A DNA stretch of 64,000 nucleotides from Aminobacterium mobile DSM 12262 (GTDB taxonomy: Bacteria > Synergistota > Synergistia > Synergistales > Aminobacteriaceae), in contig NZ_JAFZ01000002.1 in the NCBI RefSeq assembly GCF_000526395.1, forward strand, positions 64,501-128,500, in the 5' to 3' direction. Shown in pieces: positions 1 to 9,058 of the stretch (position 1 is its first letter; every line of letters begins with the position of its first letter). The position numbers were made by a program, and so were the translations under genes. The notes under the pieces were generated by a model that worked only from the letters and a program-made list of their open reading frames with translations, was not told the origin of the DNA and made no database searches.

Positions 1-1174
1 AACTAAAGGTCGATAAGTTTTGTTCAATACTCTGTTCATCGCCAATATCAGCATATACGGCATTGAGGTTCCCCACAAAAGAACCTTCCTCGGCAGGTAT
101 GGGCAACCCGCACCATGCAAGAATAGTACCAACGCCTACAGCCTTTAAAGTCACTGTTTTCCCACCTGTATTAGGGCCAGTAACTACTAATATGCGAAAA
201 TCCCGACCGCATTCTATAGAAAGAGGAACGCCATGCTCGCCTAAAAGGGGGTGGAGCAATGAATGGAAAGCAAAAAGAGGTTTCTCGGCCAATAAGGGTA
301 ACTTCCATTTTTTTTTGTCCATAACAGTTGTTACAGCATAAAGTAAATCTATTTGGCCAAGAACCTTCTCTGCATCTAAAATAGCCCGCTCACGTGAAAG
401 AACCTGGGCTGTGATCTCGCTAAGAATTCTTCGCTTCTCTTCTTCTTCGTCTCGAAGAAGAAGAACGAGGCGGCTGTTCAGATCCGCCATACTTCGAGGT
501 TCCATGTACACTGAATTACCTGATCCTGAACGATCAACAATAGTTCCAGGGAATCGGGAAGCAAACTCCTGTCGAACAAGAACCGTAAAGCGGTTTTGAC
601 GATAGGATAAAATCTTTTCCTGCAACATAGAATTAAACCGAGGGTTTGAAAATATCGACTGAGCGCGGGCGCGGATAGTTTGCCGCACAGAATCTTCACT
701 CTTCCTAATTCTAGACAGATCCGGTGAGGCTGAATCAAAAAGGTTACCATCCTCATCTAAAACAGAAAGAGCCTTCATTTCCTGCGAAAAGTCACGAATT
801 TTACGCAAAAGCACCCCAAACGGTGGAACTTCTTCTTTAATAGAACTAAGAGCTGTCTTTATTTTTTCTGCAAGAAGCAAAAGAGTACGAACGGAAAGAA
901 GCTCTCTCCCCAAAAGAAGCCCCGTTTTTCGTGCCGATAAGAGAAGATCTTCAACGCTATCTACATTTTGTGTCCAAGGGAAATCCCCGTTACGGTCTAC
1001 ATAATCTCTATACGCTCGTAAGAGCTCTTGTCGTTGGTAAAGATTTTCAAGATTCTCGCTAGGAGCCAAATGAGCTAGAGTCTGGAGTCCTAAATTACTT
1101 CGTACATTTGAGGCAAAATTTGAAAGGACCTTATCCATTTCGAGAAGGCGCCATACGTCCTTATGAACTTTCAT
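1..1174 (-). CDS. mutS2: MutS2 family ATPase/endonuclease (3' part missing)
   Basis: MutS2 is a DNA- and ribosome-associated member of the MutS ATPase family. The visible part is the N-terminal half, about 391 codons of a protein usually near 780; the Smr nuclease tail would lie beyond base 1. The Walker A motif GPNTGGKT reads from about 180 down to 155. The Walker B region, ADIGDEQSIEQNLSTF, runs into the window edge. The start ATG at 1174 opens MKVHKDVWRLLEMDKV and overlaps the end of cvpA by 14 bases, so translation is probably coupled. No frameshift is seen in the visible part. The family call is firm. Whether it acts in recombination suppression or ribosome rescue cannot be told from sequence. 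Confidence 0.93.
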   Translation of the reverse strand, partial: MKVHKDVWRLLEMDKVLSNFASNVRSNLGLQTLAHLAPSENLENLYQRQELLRAYRDYVDRNGDFPWTQNVDSVEDLLLSARKTGLLLGRELLSVRTLLLLAEKIKTALSSIKEEVPPFGVLLRKIRDFSQEMKALSVLDEDGNLFDSASPDLSRIRKSEDSVRQTIRARAQSIFSNPRFNSMLQEKILSYRQNRFTVLVRQEFASRFPGTIVDRSGSGNSVYMEPRSMADLNSRLVLLLRDEEEEKRRILSEITAQVLSRERAILDAEKVLGQIDLLYAVTTVMDKKKWKLPLLAEKPLFAFHSLLHPLLGEHGVPLSIECGRDFRILVVTGPNTGGKTVTLKAVGVGTILAWCGLPIPAEEGSFVGNLNAVYADIGDEQSIEQNLSTFS

Positions 1175-1706
1175 GTGGGAGTTTTTCCCCTCCTGTAATA
1201 TATTGCATATGATATTCCATGTTGCTCCTTCCTTCAAAAAATGAATAGATATACGGCCAAGCAGAAGAAGCAACTCGCATAGAAATACTTTTTTCCATCC
1301 ATTGGAGAGAAAAGAACGGGGACAAAGCTAGAAGGATAGCATAGAGAAACATGACCAAAACTATGGCTTTTAAAGCTCCGGCAATAGAGCCTAATATACG
1401 ATCCACAAAAGAAAGGGCCGTCCAGCGGAGGAAAGCCTGAACAATACGGCAAAGGACAGTACTAGCCACTACTGCTACAAGAAAAAACAACACCATGGCA
1501 AGAATCATTACTATAGAATGATTTCCAGGCCATTTAGTCAGATACCATGTAGCTACGCTTGGGGCAAAACGCCAAGCCAAAACAACTCCGCCTACTGTCC
1601 CGAGAAGAGAAAAAAACTCTCCTGAAAGACCTCGAAACAACCCGCGAAGACAAAAGAACACTATTAATATGGCAACAGCGACGTCTACACCTAAAGCAAA
1701 GCTCAT
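1161..1706 (-). CDS. cvpA: CvpA family inner-membrane protein
   Basis: This 181-residue protein has four predicted membrane segments, beginning with a hydrophobic stretch at residues 8-25 (DVAVAILIVFFCLRGLFRG). The DxxVxxxxxxxxxxRGxxxG start is typical of CvpA, which is linked to colicin V export and envelope homeostasis in enterobacteria. The position between zapA-like genes and mutS2 matches the zapA-cvpA-mutS2 order common in Firmicutes. It overlaps zapA by 4 bases upstream and mutS2 by 14 bases downstream, so it lies inside one operon. Its molecular function is unknown beyond the family. Confidence 0.85.
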   Translation of the reverse strand: MSFALGVDVAVAILIVFFCLRGLFRGLSGEFFSLLGTVGGVVLAWRFAPSVATWYLTKWPGNHSIVMILAMVLFFLVAVVASTVLCRIVQAFLRWTALSFVDRILGSIAGALKAIVLVMFLYAILLALSPFFSLQWMEKSISMRVASSAWPYIYSFFEGRSNMEYHMQYITGGEKLPHESS

Positions 1707-1975
1707 GACGAAACCGAGTCTCCTTCAGCCTCTCGAAGAACTTCCTGCAAAGACACTCCCACGCGGTCGAGACAATAAGCAAGATGAAGGCTGACCAGAA
1801 GCAAAAGATGCTCCTGGGCAACCTCCGTTCCTATAGTATTGGCAGCTTCATTCAGCAAGGAGAGAACCCGACGATACGTTTCTTCATCAAGCGCTGTCTT
1901 TAGATTATATTGCCGTTTCCCTATTTTGAGAGTTACGTCCCGTAAAGGGATAGACAAAGGATCCAACTCCTCCAC
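1703..1975 (-). CDS. zapA: ZapA-like cell division protein
   Basis: This 90-residue protein fits the ZapA family, which bundles FtsZ protofilaments. The N-terminal strand pair is VTLKIGKRQYNLKT, where ZapA proteins have a short beta-hairpin around a G-x-x-Y motif. It is followed by a long helix with heptad-like leucines (residues 30-85) that would form the dimer coiled coil. The gene overlaps its upstream neighbour by one base and cvpA by four. The order coiled-coil protein, ZapA, CvpA, MutS2 downstream of pheST supports the call. The symbol rests on family and context and is not proven by a signature residue. Confidence 0.75.
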   Translation of the reverse strand: MEELDPLSIPLRDVTLKIGKRQYNLKTALDEETYRRVLSLLNEAANTIGTEVAQEHLLLLVSLHLAYCLDRVGVSLQEVLREAEGDSVSS

Positions 1976-2274
1976 TAAGAATTACGCCCTGATTCCAACT
2001 CTTCTGGAAGAAGAGCGTTGAGCTTATCGTAAACGCTCTTGACCTGACTGTCCAGTTGCGCTTTATCTTTTTGAAGAGCCATTTTTTCTCGTTCCAGCAA
2101 TTCTATGTTACGCTGAAATTCTTTCGTTTCCCTAATATGCTCTAATTCTTTTTCAGAAACCTTATTTCGAAGCAGAGATGCTTCTTTTTTCAGCTGCTCA
2201 TTCTCATCTTTAAGCTTAATAATAAACTCTGCTAACTTTCCAGCCAATTGTTCTATGGAATTAAGCGTTACCAT
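1975..2274 (-). CDS. short coiled-coil protein, ZapB-like
   Basis: This is a 99-residue, highly charged protein made almost entirely of a predicted coiled coil from residue 5 to 85, with repeated leucines at heptad spacing (IEQLAGKLAEFIIKLKDENEQL). Such proteins sit next to ZapA in many bacteria, and ZapB of E. coli has the same length and architecture. Start ATG at 2274 gives MVTLNSIEQLAGKL. The next gene begins at its stop codon. It is probably a divisome accessory, inferred from architecture and its ZapA neighbour. There is no catalytic motif. Confidence 0.6.
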   Translation of the reverse strand: MVTLNSIEQLAGKLAEFIIKLKDENEQLKKEASLLRNKVSEKELEHIRETKEFQRNIELLEREKMALQKDKAQLDSQVKSVYDKLNALLPEELESGRNS

Positions 2275-2304
2275 TCTATAACCCCCATTCCTCTCTCTGC
2301 AAAA

Positions 2305-4707
2305 TTATCGAAGGGTATAGCCTTGTACAACCATTTCTTCTCTAACTTTATTATGTACAGCATCCACTTCTTCATCACTGAGGGTACGAGCTGGATTACG
2401 GTAGGCTAAAGAAAAAGCCAAACTTCGTGTCCCTTCCGGGATACCCTTCCCTACATAAACATCAAAGAGTCGAAGGTTCCATAATAGTTCCCCTGCCGCC
2501 TTGCGTATCTCCATCTCCACATCACCCGCTAATTTCTCCTGAGAGACAATAAGAGAAATATCGCGATGTACCGCTGGATAAGGCGGGTTTTCAACAAAAA
2601 CAGGCTGGCGTTCCGTTAAAAGAGGCTCTAACGCCAACTCAAAAACATAGATGGGAGATCCCAAATCGAGCTCTCTTTCCAGAGAAGGCTTAAGACGTAG
2701 CAAATATCCCACTCTGTTTCCGTTAACGAGAACATGAGCCGTCTGACCACAATGGCCAAAAGGCTCTGTTCCAGGAATAAAACGGCATGCGTACCCCCGA
2801 CTAGATATAATGGCCTCCACATCTCCCTTAACTGAAAGGAAATCTTCCAAATCACTATCTTTGTGAATTTTTCTTATATCTCGACCAGGGTAAACGAGGC
2901 CGGCAATGTGTTCTTCTTCTTTTATGCCACTCTCAGCTTCAGCATCTTGCAAGAAGACCCGTCCTTGTTCAAAAATACGCACTGCCTCTCTCCAGCCGGT
3001 ACGTAACGATGAAGCAAGCGCATTTAAGAGCCCAGGTATCATAAAAGTTCTCATAACAGATAATTCTGTGCTCAAAGGATTAGAGAGCGCAGAAAGATGA
3101 GCCCTTCTATCGTCTTCTGAAAGACAGAAAAACTTGGTATAGGACGGAGGAAGGAAACTATATGTTATGACTTCCACATACCCACGAGCTAAAGCTATCT
3201 GTCGTAGATGAGACCGAAGTTCCATTAAAGCGCCACGATCACCCCGGCTACTCATATTGCGAGGGAGACGACTTGGCATATCATTGTAGCCCCGAATTCG
3301 AGCTACTTCCTCCACAAGATCTTCCTCTATGGAGACATCAGGCCGATACGAAGGGACCTGAAACTTTCTTATATTATCCTTCTTCTCTTTCTCTATAAAA
3401 CCCAAACGATTAAGAATGCGAGAAGATTCTTCCAAATCATCCCAGAGCAAAATTCTTTGCAGTTTCTCTCTCGTTAAAGCGACATCCCTGCTTGCTGGAA
3501 TATCGTTGGTTGCCGCCAGCACATTCCATTCTGTATGAGCAGCCCCCCACTTCTTTAGAAGAGACAAAACACAAGCCATAGCTGGGTAGACAAGCTCTGG
3601 ATCTACTCCTCTAGCATACCGGAACGACGCTTCGCTATTCAACCCTAAGCGGCGAGACGTTCGACTGACTCGAACAGGATCAAAACTGGCACTTTCTATA
3701 ACCACGTTTTTGGTAGTATCACAAATTTCAGCGCTCTCCCCTCCCATGACTCCAGCAAGAGCGATAGGAGCACCGTTACTCGTAATGAGGAGATCTAACG
3801 AGTCAAGCATACGCTTTTTCCCATCAAGAGTTGTCATATACTCTCCGTCCTTCGCTGATCGCACCGTTATTTCCCGTTCAGGCAAACGGTCTAAATCAAA
3901 AGCATGGAGAGGTTGCCCCATAAGAAGCATTACTAAATTAGTCGCATCCACAACATTCGAAATCGGACGCATCCCCATGAGAGAGAGAAGGATCCGTATA
4001 GGCAGTGGAGACGGCCCTATTTTCACATCTGTAGCGAGCCCCAGAAGATAGCGGCGACACCCTCCGTCTTTAAGAGTAGGTGTACGAAAATCCATCGGCC
4101 AAAGTTGTCCTTCATCGGGACGATTTTTCATATTTTTCCTTCCTACGGCATCGGGGAAAAGAGCATAAATTTCTCTAGCTATACCAAGTGCACTGAGTAA
4201 ATCTCCTCGATTAGGCGTTACAGAAACATCTAAGACCGCATCGTCTAATCGAAGATATTTTTTCAGGTCTGCGCCTACAGGAGCATCGTCTGGCAAACGT
4301 AAAATGCCAAATTCATCAGCAATATCAGGTAATCCAATTTCTTCGGCAGAAAGCATCATTCCCTGGCTCACTACCCCATCAAAATCTCGCTCAGACAACA
4401 CTGTCCCGTCGGCAAGTACTGCCTGCGGAGGAGCATAAGGAATCAAATCTCCCTCCTTAAGATTGGTAGCAGCCGTTACACAATAGGCTCCACCTTTTCC
4501 ATAATCCAACTGAACTACAAAAAGAGAGCTTTTATTAGGATGAGGTTTAAGGGATATAATTTTCGCAACCCATACTCCAGATAATTCTTCACAGGGATAG
4601 GTAATACCTTCTATCTCACAGCCAGTTACCGTAAGTTTTTCTGCTACATCTTTTAATGAAGCAGGAATAGAAACAAGACTATTTAACCAATTCCAGGACA
4701 TTAACAT
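2305..4707 (-). CDS. pheT: phenylalanine-tRNA ligase beta subunit
   Basis: The beta subunit of the (alpha-beta)2 phenylalanyl-tRNA synthetase charges tRNA-Phe and carries the editing site. At 800 residues it has the full bacterial length. In order it has an N-terminal tRNA-binding OB fold (about 40-150), the B3/B4 editing region (about 210-400, with SNVVDATNLVMLLMGQPLHAFD), the B5 domain (about 405-480), a catalytic-like core and a C-terminal ferredoxin-fold anticodon-binding domain (about 705-800). The ATG at 4707 has GGGAGG eight bases upstream and overlaps pheS by seven bases. A second ATG two codons on is less well spaced. pheS precedes it, giving the usual pair. Confidence 0.97.
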   Translation of the reverse strand: MLMSWNWLNSLVSIPASLKDVAEKLTVTGCEIEGITYPCEELSGVWVAKIISLKPHPNKSSLFVVQLDYGKGGAYCVTAATNLKEGDLIPYAPPQAVLADGTVLSERDFDGVVSQGMMLSAEEIGLPDIADEFGILRLPDDAPVGADLKKYLRLDDAVLDVSVTPNRGDLLSALGIAREIYALFPDAVGRKNMKNRPDEGQLWPMDFRTPTLKDGGCRRYLLGLATDVKIGPSPLPIRILLSLMGMRPISNVVDATNLVMLLMGQPLHAFDLDRLPEREITVRSAKDGEYMTTLDGKKRMLDSLDLLITSNGAPIALAGVMGGESAEICDTTKNVVIESASFDPVRVSRTSRRLGLNSEASFRYARGVDPELVYPAMACVLSLLKKWGAAHTEWNVLAATNDIPASRDVALTREKLQRILLWDDLEESSRILNRLGFIEKEKKDNIRKFQVPSYRPDVSIEEDLVEEVARIRGYNDMPSRLPRNMSSRGDRGALMELRSHLRQIALARGYVEVITYSFLPPSYTKFFCLSEDDRRAHLSALSNPLSTELSVMRTFMIPGLLNALASSLRTGWREAVRIFEQGRVFLQDAEAESGIKEEEHIAGLVYPGRDIRKIHKDSDLEDFLSVKGDVEAIISSRGYACRFIPGTEPFGHCGQTAHVLVNGNRVGYLLRLKPSLERELDLGSPIYVFELALEPLLTERQPVFVENPPYPAVHRDISLIVSQEKLAGDVEMEIRKAAGELLWNLRLFDVYVGKGIPEGTRSLAFSLAYRNPARTLSDEEVDAVHNKVREEMVVQGYTLR

Positions 4708-5747
4708 GATTTATTCCTCCCGGAAAGAAGATAGGGAACATTCCCTTCAAAAAGTACGCGGAGGTCCGTTAATTTGTACTTCAATAAAGCTATACGATCA
4801 AGCCCCATTCCCCAAGCAAATCCACTATAAACTGATGGATCTATTCCGCCAGCTTTCAATACGTTAGGATGAATCATTCCAAGTCCGCCAATTTCCAACC
4901 ACCCAGTTCCCTTACAAATTCGACAATGAGGATTTTTCCCAGAACACTCTATACATTCTATGTCTAGTTCAAGAGAAGGCTCGGTAAAGGGAAAATAACT
5001 TGCCCGGTAACGAGCAGCCAACGGTCTGCCGAAAATACTACGTATGAGAACTTCTAGACATCCTTTCAAGTCTGCAATAGAGACATCGCGGTCTACTAAA
5101 AGTCCTTCTACTTGATGGAACATAGGAGAATGGGTCGGGTCACTATCGCGACGATATACTTTCCCCGGGCAAATAATCCGCAGTGGAGCTCCATATTTCA
5201 GCATGGAACGAACCTGCACAGGAGACGTATGGGTACGAAGCAAGTGTTTGTCATCAAAATAAAACGTATCCTGCATATCTCGAGCGGGGTGATAAGAAGG
5301 AATGTTCAGAGCCTCGAAATTATGAAAATCATCTTCTATCTCTGGACCAAGAGCCACTGAAAACCCTAAACCAGAAAGAATGTTAATTACATCCATAGTA
5401 ACCTGAACTACTGGATGGAAGCTTCCCCATAAACGTCCTCGAGAAGGAAGTGTTACATCTATCTGATCTTGCATTTCAGCAATCTCTGCTTCTCGTTTTT
5501 CCAGAGAGACCTTACTCGATTCCAGATTTTCTTCCAACTCATCTCTAAGTTTATTAACGAGCTGTCCTACTTCTGGCCTTTTCTCGGGAGGCAACGAACC
5601 AAGAGTCTTCAACAGAGCAGTGACTTTCCCTTTTTTACCGAGGAAGTGAACCTTTATCTGCTGTATCTCATCTGCCGTTCGAGCCTGTCTAAGCTGGTCG
5701 AGGAAATCTTTTCTACACTTTTGAATGTCATCGTATATTTCACTCAC
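4701..5747 (-). CDS. pheS: phenylalanine-tRNA ligase alpha subunit
   Basis: This is the catalytic alpha subunit of phenylalanyl-tRNA synthetase, 348 residues and full length. The N-terminal coiled coil that grips tRNA spans about 5-100. The class II catalytic core follows, with motif 2 around RRDSDPTHSPMFHQVEG and the motif 3 sequence GLDRIALL near residue 316. A four-cysteine insert (CIECSGKNPHCRIC) sits at about 264-277, as in many bacterial PheS. It overlaps the K+ transport gene upstream by four bases and pheT downstream by seven. No T-box or other leader is visible in front of it. Confidence 0.97.
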   Translation of the reverse strand: MSEIYDDIQKCRKDFLDQLRQARTADEIQQIKVHFLGKKGKVTALLKTLGSLPPEKRPEVGQLVNKLRDELEENLESSKVSLEKREAEIAEMQDQIDVTLPSRGRLWGSFHPVVQVTMDVINILSGLGFSVALGPEIEDDFHNFEALNIPSYHPARDMQDTFYFDDKHLLRTHTSPVQVRSMLKYGAPLRIICPGKVYRRDSDPTHSPMFHQVEGLLVDRDVSIADLKGCLEVLIRSIFGRPLAARYRASYFPFTEPSLELDIECIECSGKNPHCRICKGTGWLEIGGLGMIHPNVLKAGGIDPSVYSGFAWGMGLDRIALLKYKLTDLRVLFEGNVPYLLSGRNKSC

Positions 5748-6439
5748 GCCCCATTACCCTCCCTTTTTCGTTCTTCCTGAATAATTTCAAGCAGTATATC
5801 CAGGTCTTTCTTTTTACCGGCTATCAAAAGTCGGTCATCCTTTTCAACAACTGTATCGGCAGAAGGAAGGAATCTTGACCCCTTCCTATCAAAAAGCAAC
5901 ACCATTGCATTATATTTTTTTCTAAATTCTTGTTCTGCCAAGGTCTTACCTATCATCTCAGCAAGCGGAGTAATTTCACCCACAAGATAGTCCCCACCGG
6001 GAAGTTGAGAAAAACTCGTCAACCAAGGATGAACAAACTGTTCCGCTACCCGTTGCCCCATATCTCTCTCGGGGAATATGACTCTATGGGCTCCAACACG
6101 GGAAAGCACCCTTGCATGGAGAGCCGTCTGGGCTCGTGCTACAACGAGAGGGATATTAAAACCTTTAATAATTGTAGTAGCCAAAATACTAGCCTCCACA
6201 TTCTCTCCAATAGTAATCACTGCTATATCCGCCTCTTTAGCACCTACTTTTATGAGAGCGTCTTCATCGGTAGCATCCAACTGAGCTGCTAAATCTATAA
6301 TATCCGCCACTTCTTCTACCTTTAGAGGGTTTGCATCAACACCTACAACATATTGATTCAATGCTGCCAGTTTCTCGCAGAGAGAAAATCCAAAACGCCC
6401 CAAACCAACTACTAATATCATTTTTCGCTCTTCGGCCAT
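5744..6439 (-). CDS. K+ uptake regulatory subunit, TrkA/KtrA type
   Basis: This is the cytosolic gating subunit of a Trk/Ktr potassium uptake system. Residues 8-13 show the Rossmann motif GLGRFG with an acidic residue at the second strand end (VGVDA), as expected for NAD(H) or ATP/ADP binding. The RCK_N domain covers about 1-130 and a TrkA_C domain about 140-225. At 231 residues it has one RCK unit, like KtrA, rather than the two of E. coli TrkA. It lies 10 bases downstream of its membrane partner and overlaps pheS by four. KtrA and TrkA naming cannot be separated by sequence alone. Confidence 0.9.
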   Translation of the reverse strand: MAEERKMILVVGLGRFGFSLCEKLAALNQYVVGVDANPLKVEEVADIIDLAAQLDATDEDALIKVGAKEADIAVITIGENVEASILATTIIKGFNIPLVVARAQTALHARVLSRVGAHRVIFPERDMGQRVAEQFVHPWLTSFSQLPGGDYLVGEITPLAEMIGKTLAEQEFRKKYNAMVLLFDRKGSRFLPSADTVVEKDDRLLIAGKKKDLDILLEIIQEERKREGNGA

Positions 6440-6449
6440 AACAAGCCTC

Positions 6450-7769
6450 CTAGCCTATCGGTATATTCGTTGTAGCATAGTTTACATTATCTCTTGTCTC
6501 ATGACTCACTATGCCATACATGAATGTAAGGATACCAACCCGTCCCCAGAACATCAACAAGACAAGGATCATTTTACCTATAGAAGAAAGGGAAGAAGTG
6601 ATACCCAACGAAAGGCCCACTGTCCCCATAGCGGAAAAAGCTTCAAAAATAAGGGTATGGAAAGAAACTGATTCTGTTATAGATAGAGCAATTAAACTCA
6701 TCAAAACTGTACCGAAATAAAGGACCGTAAGCGTTAGTGCCCGCCGTATATTGTCCATAGGAACAGCCCTATTCCACAGAACAACATGTTTTTTTCCTCG
6801 CAACTCTGTAAAGGTGGATACCACAAGCAAGCCAAACGTTGTCGTTTTTATGCCACCACCAGTAGATCCAGGAGATGCTCCTATAATCATCAGCAAACAC
6901 GTTATAAATAACCCCAAAGAAGAAAATTGCGCTTGATTAATTGTATCAAATCCCGCTGTACGAGGAGTAATACTTTGGAAAAGAGCGTTCCAAATTTTCA
7001 AAATAGGAGACAGCCCTTGAAACGCACCATCCCAGTCTGAAATAAGGAAAAGAGTCGTGCCAACAGTTATCAATCCTGCCGTAACAACCAAAACAAAACG
7101 GCAATGAGGAGCTAAACTTTCACCCCGAGTGGTGTATCGCCAAACTCCAGATAACACAAGGAAACCTGCACCACCAGAAACAATAAGAAACATAATAGTC
7201 GCCGGAACCCAAAACGTATTGGCATACCCCTCCAAACTGTTGGAGAAAAGAGAAAAGCCTGCGTTACAGAAAGCACTTATACTGTGAAAAATAGCGAGGT
7301 ACAGTGCTCGGACTGGAGAATAGTCTTTAACAAAAGCAATAAAGAGAGGGATGCAGCACAGCCCCTCTATGAGAATTGTCATTTTAAGTATTTTCATCAA
7401 AAGGCGAACTGCTCCGGCGGGAGTATCCAAACCTAATCCTCCAGCAAAAAGGAGCCGTTGACGGATCCCTATCTTTTGCCGCAGCAGCAAAAGAAGAGCT
7501 GTAGCGGCAGTCATAACCCCTAACCCCCCAAGTTGTATCAGAGCCAAAACAACCCACTGAGAGGCTAAACAAAGGTCCTGCCCAGTATTCACAACAGAAA
7601 GCCCAGTAACACACAAAGCAGATGTCGCCGTAAAAAGAGCATCAACAAAAGCTATAGGCTTCCCCCACGCCATATTGAGGGTCCATATAAGGAAGGTTCC
7701 TACCACGACTAGCGATAGGAACCCTCCAACAATGGTCCTCTCTACTCTGAGAGAACTATAGGTTTTCAA
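6450..7769 (-). CDS. K+ transporter membrane subunit, TrkH/KtrB type
   Basis: This 439-residue integral membrane protein moves potassium through four M1-P-M2 repeats. The four filter glycines are visible in VTGLS (about residue 57), NAGFS (about 170), RTAGFD (about 275) and TVGLS (about 390). The length is closer to KtrB than to TrkH. The start is a TTG at 7769, only two bases after the rplT stop codon, so it is probably read from the infC-rplT transcript. The TrkA-type subunit follows. A potassium porter between ribosomal protein genes and pheST is an unusual arrangement. Confidence 0.92.
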   Translation of the reverse strand: MKTYSSLRVERTIVGGFLSLVVVGTFLIWTLNMAWGKPIAFVDALFTATSALCVTGLSVVNTGQDLCLASQWVVLALIQLGGLGVMTAATALLLLLRQKIGIRQRLLFAGGLGLDTPAGAVRLLMKILKMTILIEGLCCIPLFIAFVKDYSPVRALYLAIFHSISAFCNAGFSLFSNSLEGYANTFWVPATIMFLIVSGGAGFLVLSGVWRYTTRGESLAPHCRFVLVVTAGLITVGTTLFLISDWDGAFQGLSPILKIWNALFQSITPRTAGFDTINQAQFSSLGLFITCLLMIIGASPGSTGGGIKTTTFGLLVVSTFTELRGKKHVVLWNRAVPMDNIRRALTLTVLYFGTVLMSLIALSITESVSFHTLIFEAFSAMGTVGLSLGITSSLSSIGKMILVLLMFWGRVGILTFMYGIVSHETRDNVNYATTNIPIG

Positions 7770-7771
7770 AA

Positions 7772-8131
7772 TTACAGCCCCAAAGCGTCTCTAGCCTGCT
7801 CCACCAATCTTACAAAGGCTGGCATGTCGTTAATAGCCAACTCAGAAAGCATCTTCCTATTGATAGAGATGCCGGCTTTCTTAAGCCCATTCATCAGGGT
7901 GCTATATGACATCCCCTGAGCACGTGCCGCAGCATTAATACGAGTAATCCACAAACGACGAAACTCTCTTTTCTTAATCTTACGATCATCATAAGCCCTT
8001 GAAAGGGAATGAAGGAAAGCTTCTCGTGCTCTTCTGTAAACATTTTTCTTTCTGCCCCAATATCCTTTTGTAATGGCAAAAAGTTTCTTTCTTTTCTTAT
8101 TGCTTGTGCTACCACCCTTAACACGAGGCAT
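7772..8131 (-). CDS. rplT: 50S ribosomal protein L20
   Basis: This is the 23S rRNA-binding assembly protein L20, 119 residues. The N-terminal basic extension (MPRVKGGSTSNKKRKK) and the globular part with YRRAREAFLHSLSRAYDDRK are canonical. The start ATG at 8131 follows an AGAGGTGA ribosome binding site. It is third in infC-rpmI-rplT. In B. subtilis L20 represses this operon by binding the infC leader. Here the leader also contains an intrinsic terminator (see the infC leader entry), so L20 is the first candidate for autoregulation. Confidence 0.98.
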   Translation of the reverse strand: MPRVKGGSTSNKKRKKLFAITKGYWGRKKNVYRRAREAFLHSLSRAYDDRKIKKREFRRLWITRINAAARAQGMSYSTLMNGLKKAGISINRKMLSELAINDMPAFVRLVEQARDALGL

Positions 8132-8193
8132 AGCATGTCACCTCTTTCAATCTATCTATTAAAAGTTTTAAAATCTATGAATGCATCTTGCCC

Positions 8194-8391
8194 CTAGCTA
8201 TAAGGAAGCAGCCGTTTCATATCTGTAGCCAACGCATCAGAAACATATCCAGCCTTACGAAGACGACGAATTCTGCTTCTGCTCTTCCCTGTCAAAAGGT
8301 GCCCTCTTCCATTTTTCCTATAAGCAAACTTTCCAGTACCTGTAGCTGTAAATCTTTTTTTCGCACCAGAATGGGATTTCAATTTAGGCAT
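8194..8391 (-). CDS. rpmI: 50S ribosomal protein L35
   Basis: This is ribosomal protein L35, 65 residues, with the conserved start [14 protein letters not shown] and the basic C-terminal half ([20 protein letters not shown]). It sits between infC and rplT as in nearly all bacteria, with 43 bases to infC and 62 to rplT. The GGAAGGGGGT just upstream acts as the ribosome binding site. Confidence 0.97.
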   Translation of the reverse strand: MPKLKSHSGAKKRFTATGTGKFAYRKNGRGHLLTGKSRSRIRRLRKAGYVSDALATDMKRLLPYS

Positions 8392-8434
8392 AATAAATAC
8401 CCCCTTCCAATAAAGAAATATAATCCTCCAACGT

Positions 8435-9058
8435 TTATTCAGTTTTTCCAGAGGAAGAACCCTGGTTCGGATTGTCGGTGTTTTGATTGTTCTGGTCTTT
8501 TTTCGGCTGTTTATTACTCCCTTCCTTGGGCTTTACCGGCCCTGCAGGAGTAATCATTATCCTCATATAACGGCCTTCCATTCGAGGTTCACCTTCATGT
8601 TTCCCCAAGCCTTCGCAATCGCGAATCACTCTCTCCAAAACCTCCCGCCCCTTGTCAAGGAAAGCCATCTCACGACCACGGAAGAAGACAGAGACCTTTA
8701 CTCGATGCCCATTCTTCAAGAAATTCTGCACAGCCCGAACCTTAAAATCATAATCGTGCTCATCAATTTTCGGGCGCATCTTCATCTCTTTCAAGGTCTG
8801 GCCCTTTTGTTTTTTTCTTGCATCCTTTTCTTTTTTCTGCTGCTGATAACGATATTTACCGTAGTCAAGAATGCGACATACAGGCACTTTAGCCTGAGGA
8901 GCAACCTCTACAAGGTCCAGCCCTCTTTCTTCAGCCATTCGTAAAGCTTCTTCTACAGCAGTTACACCTATTTTTACTCCGTTTTCATCGATCAGCAGAA
9001 CTTCCCTCGCGGTAATTTCCTCATTGACGCGGGGTTCCCCTTCTTCTCTCTTGGCTAT
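8435..9058 (-). CDS. infC: translation initiation factor IF-3 (probable AUA start)
   Basis: IF-3 binds the 30S subunit and rejects non-canonical start codons. The first ATG (8938) would remove about 40 conserved N-terminal residues. Reading upstream in frame gives [18 protein letters not shown], the universal IF-3 N-domain, back to an in-frame TGA that lies inside the ribosome binding site. Between that stop and the conserved block the only plausible initiator is ATA at 9058, nine bases after GGAGG, giving 207 residues ([15 protein letters not shown]). No ATG, GTG or TTG is available. Rare infC starts (AUU in E. coli) are known to allow IF-3 autoregulation. The C-terminus has a Gln/Asn-rich tail of about 25 residues. 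Confidence 0.93.
   Translation of the reverse strand: MAKREEGEPRVNEEITAREVLLIDENGVKIGVTAVEEALRMAEERGLDLVEVAPQAKVPVCRILDYGKYRYQQQKKEKDARKKQKGQTLKEMKMRPKIDEHDYDFKVRAVQNFLKNGHRVKVSVFFRGREMAFLDKGREVLERVIRDCEGLGKHEGEPRMEGRYMRIMITPAGPVKPKEGSNKQPKKDQNNQNTDNPNQGSSSGKTE

Noticed and set aside
8483-8944. 153-codon plus-strand frame opposite infC
   Set aside because: It mirrors the charged C-terminal part of IF-3; there is no promoter or ribosome binding site.
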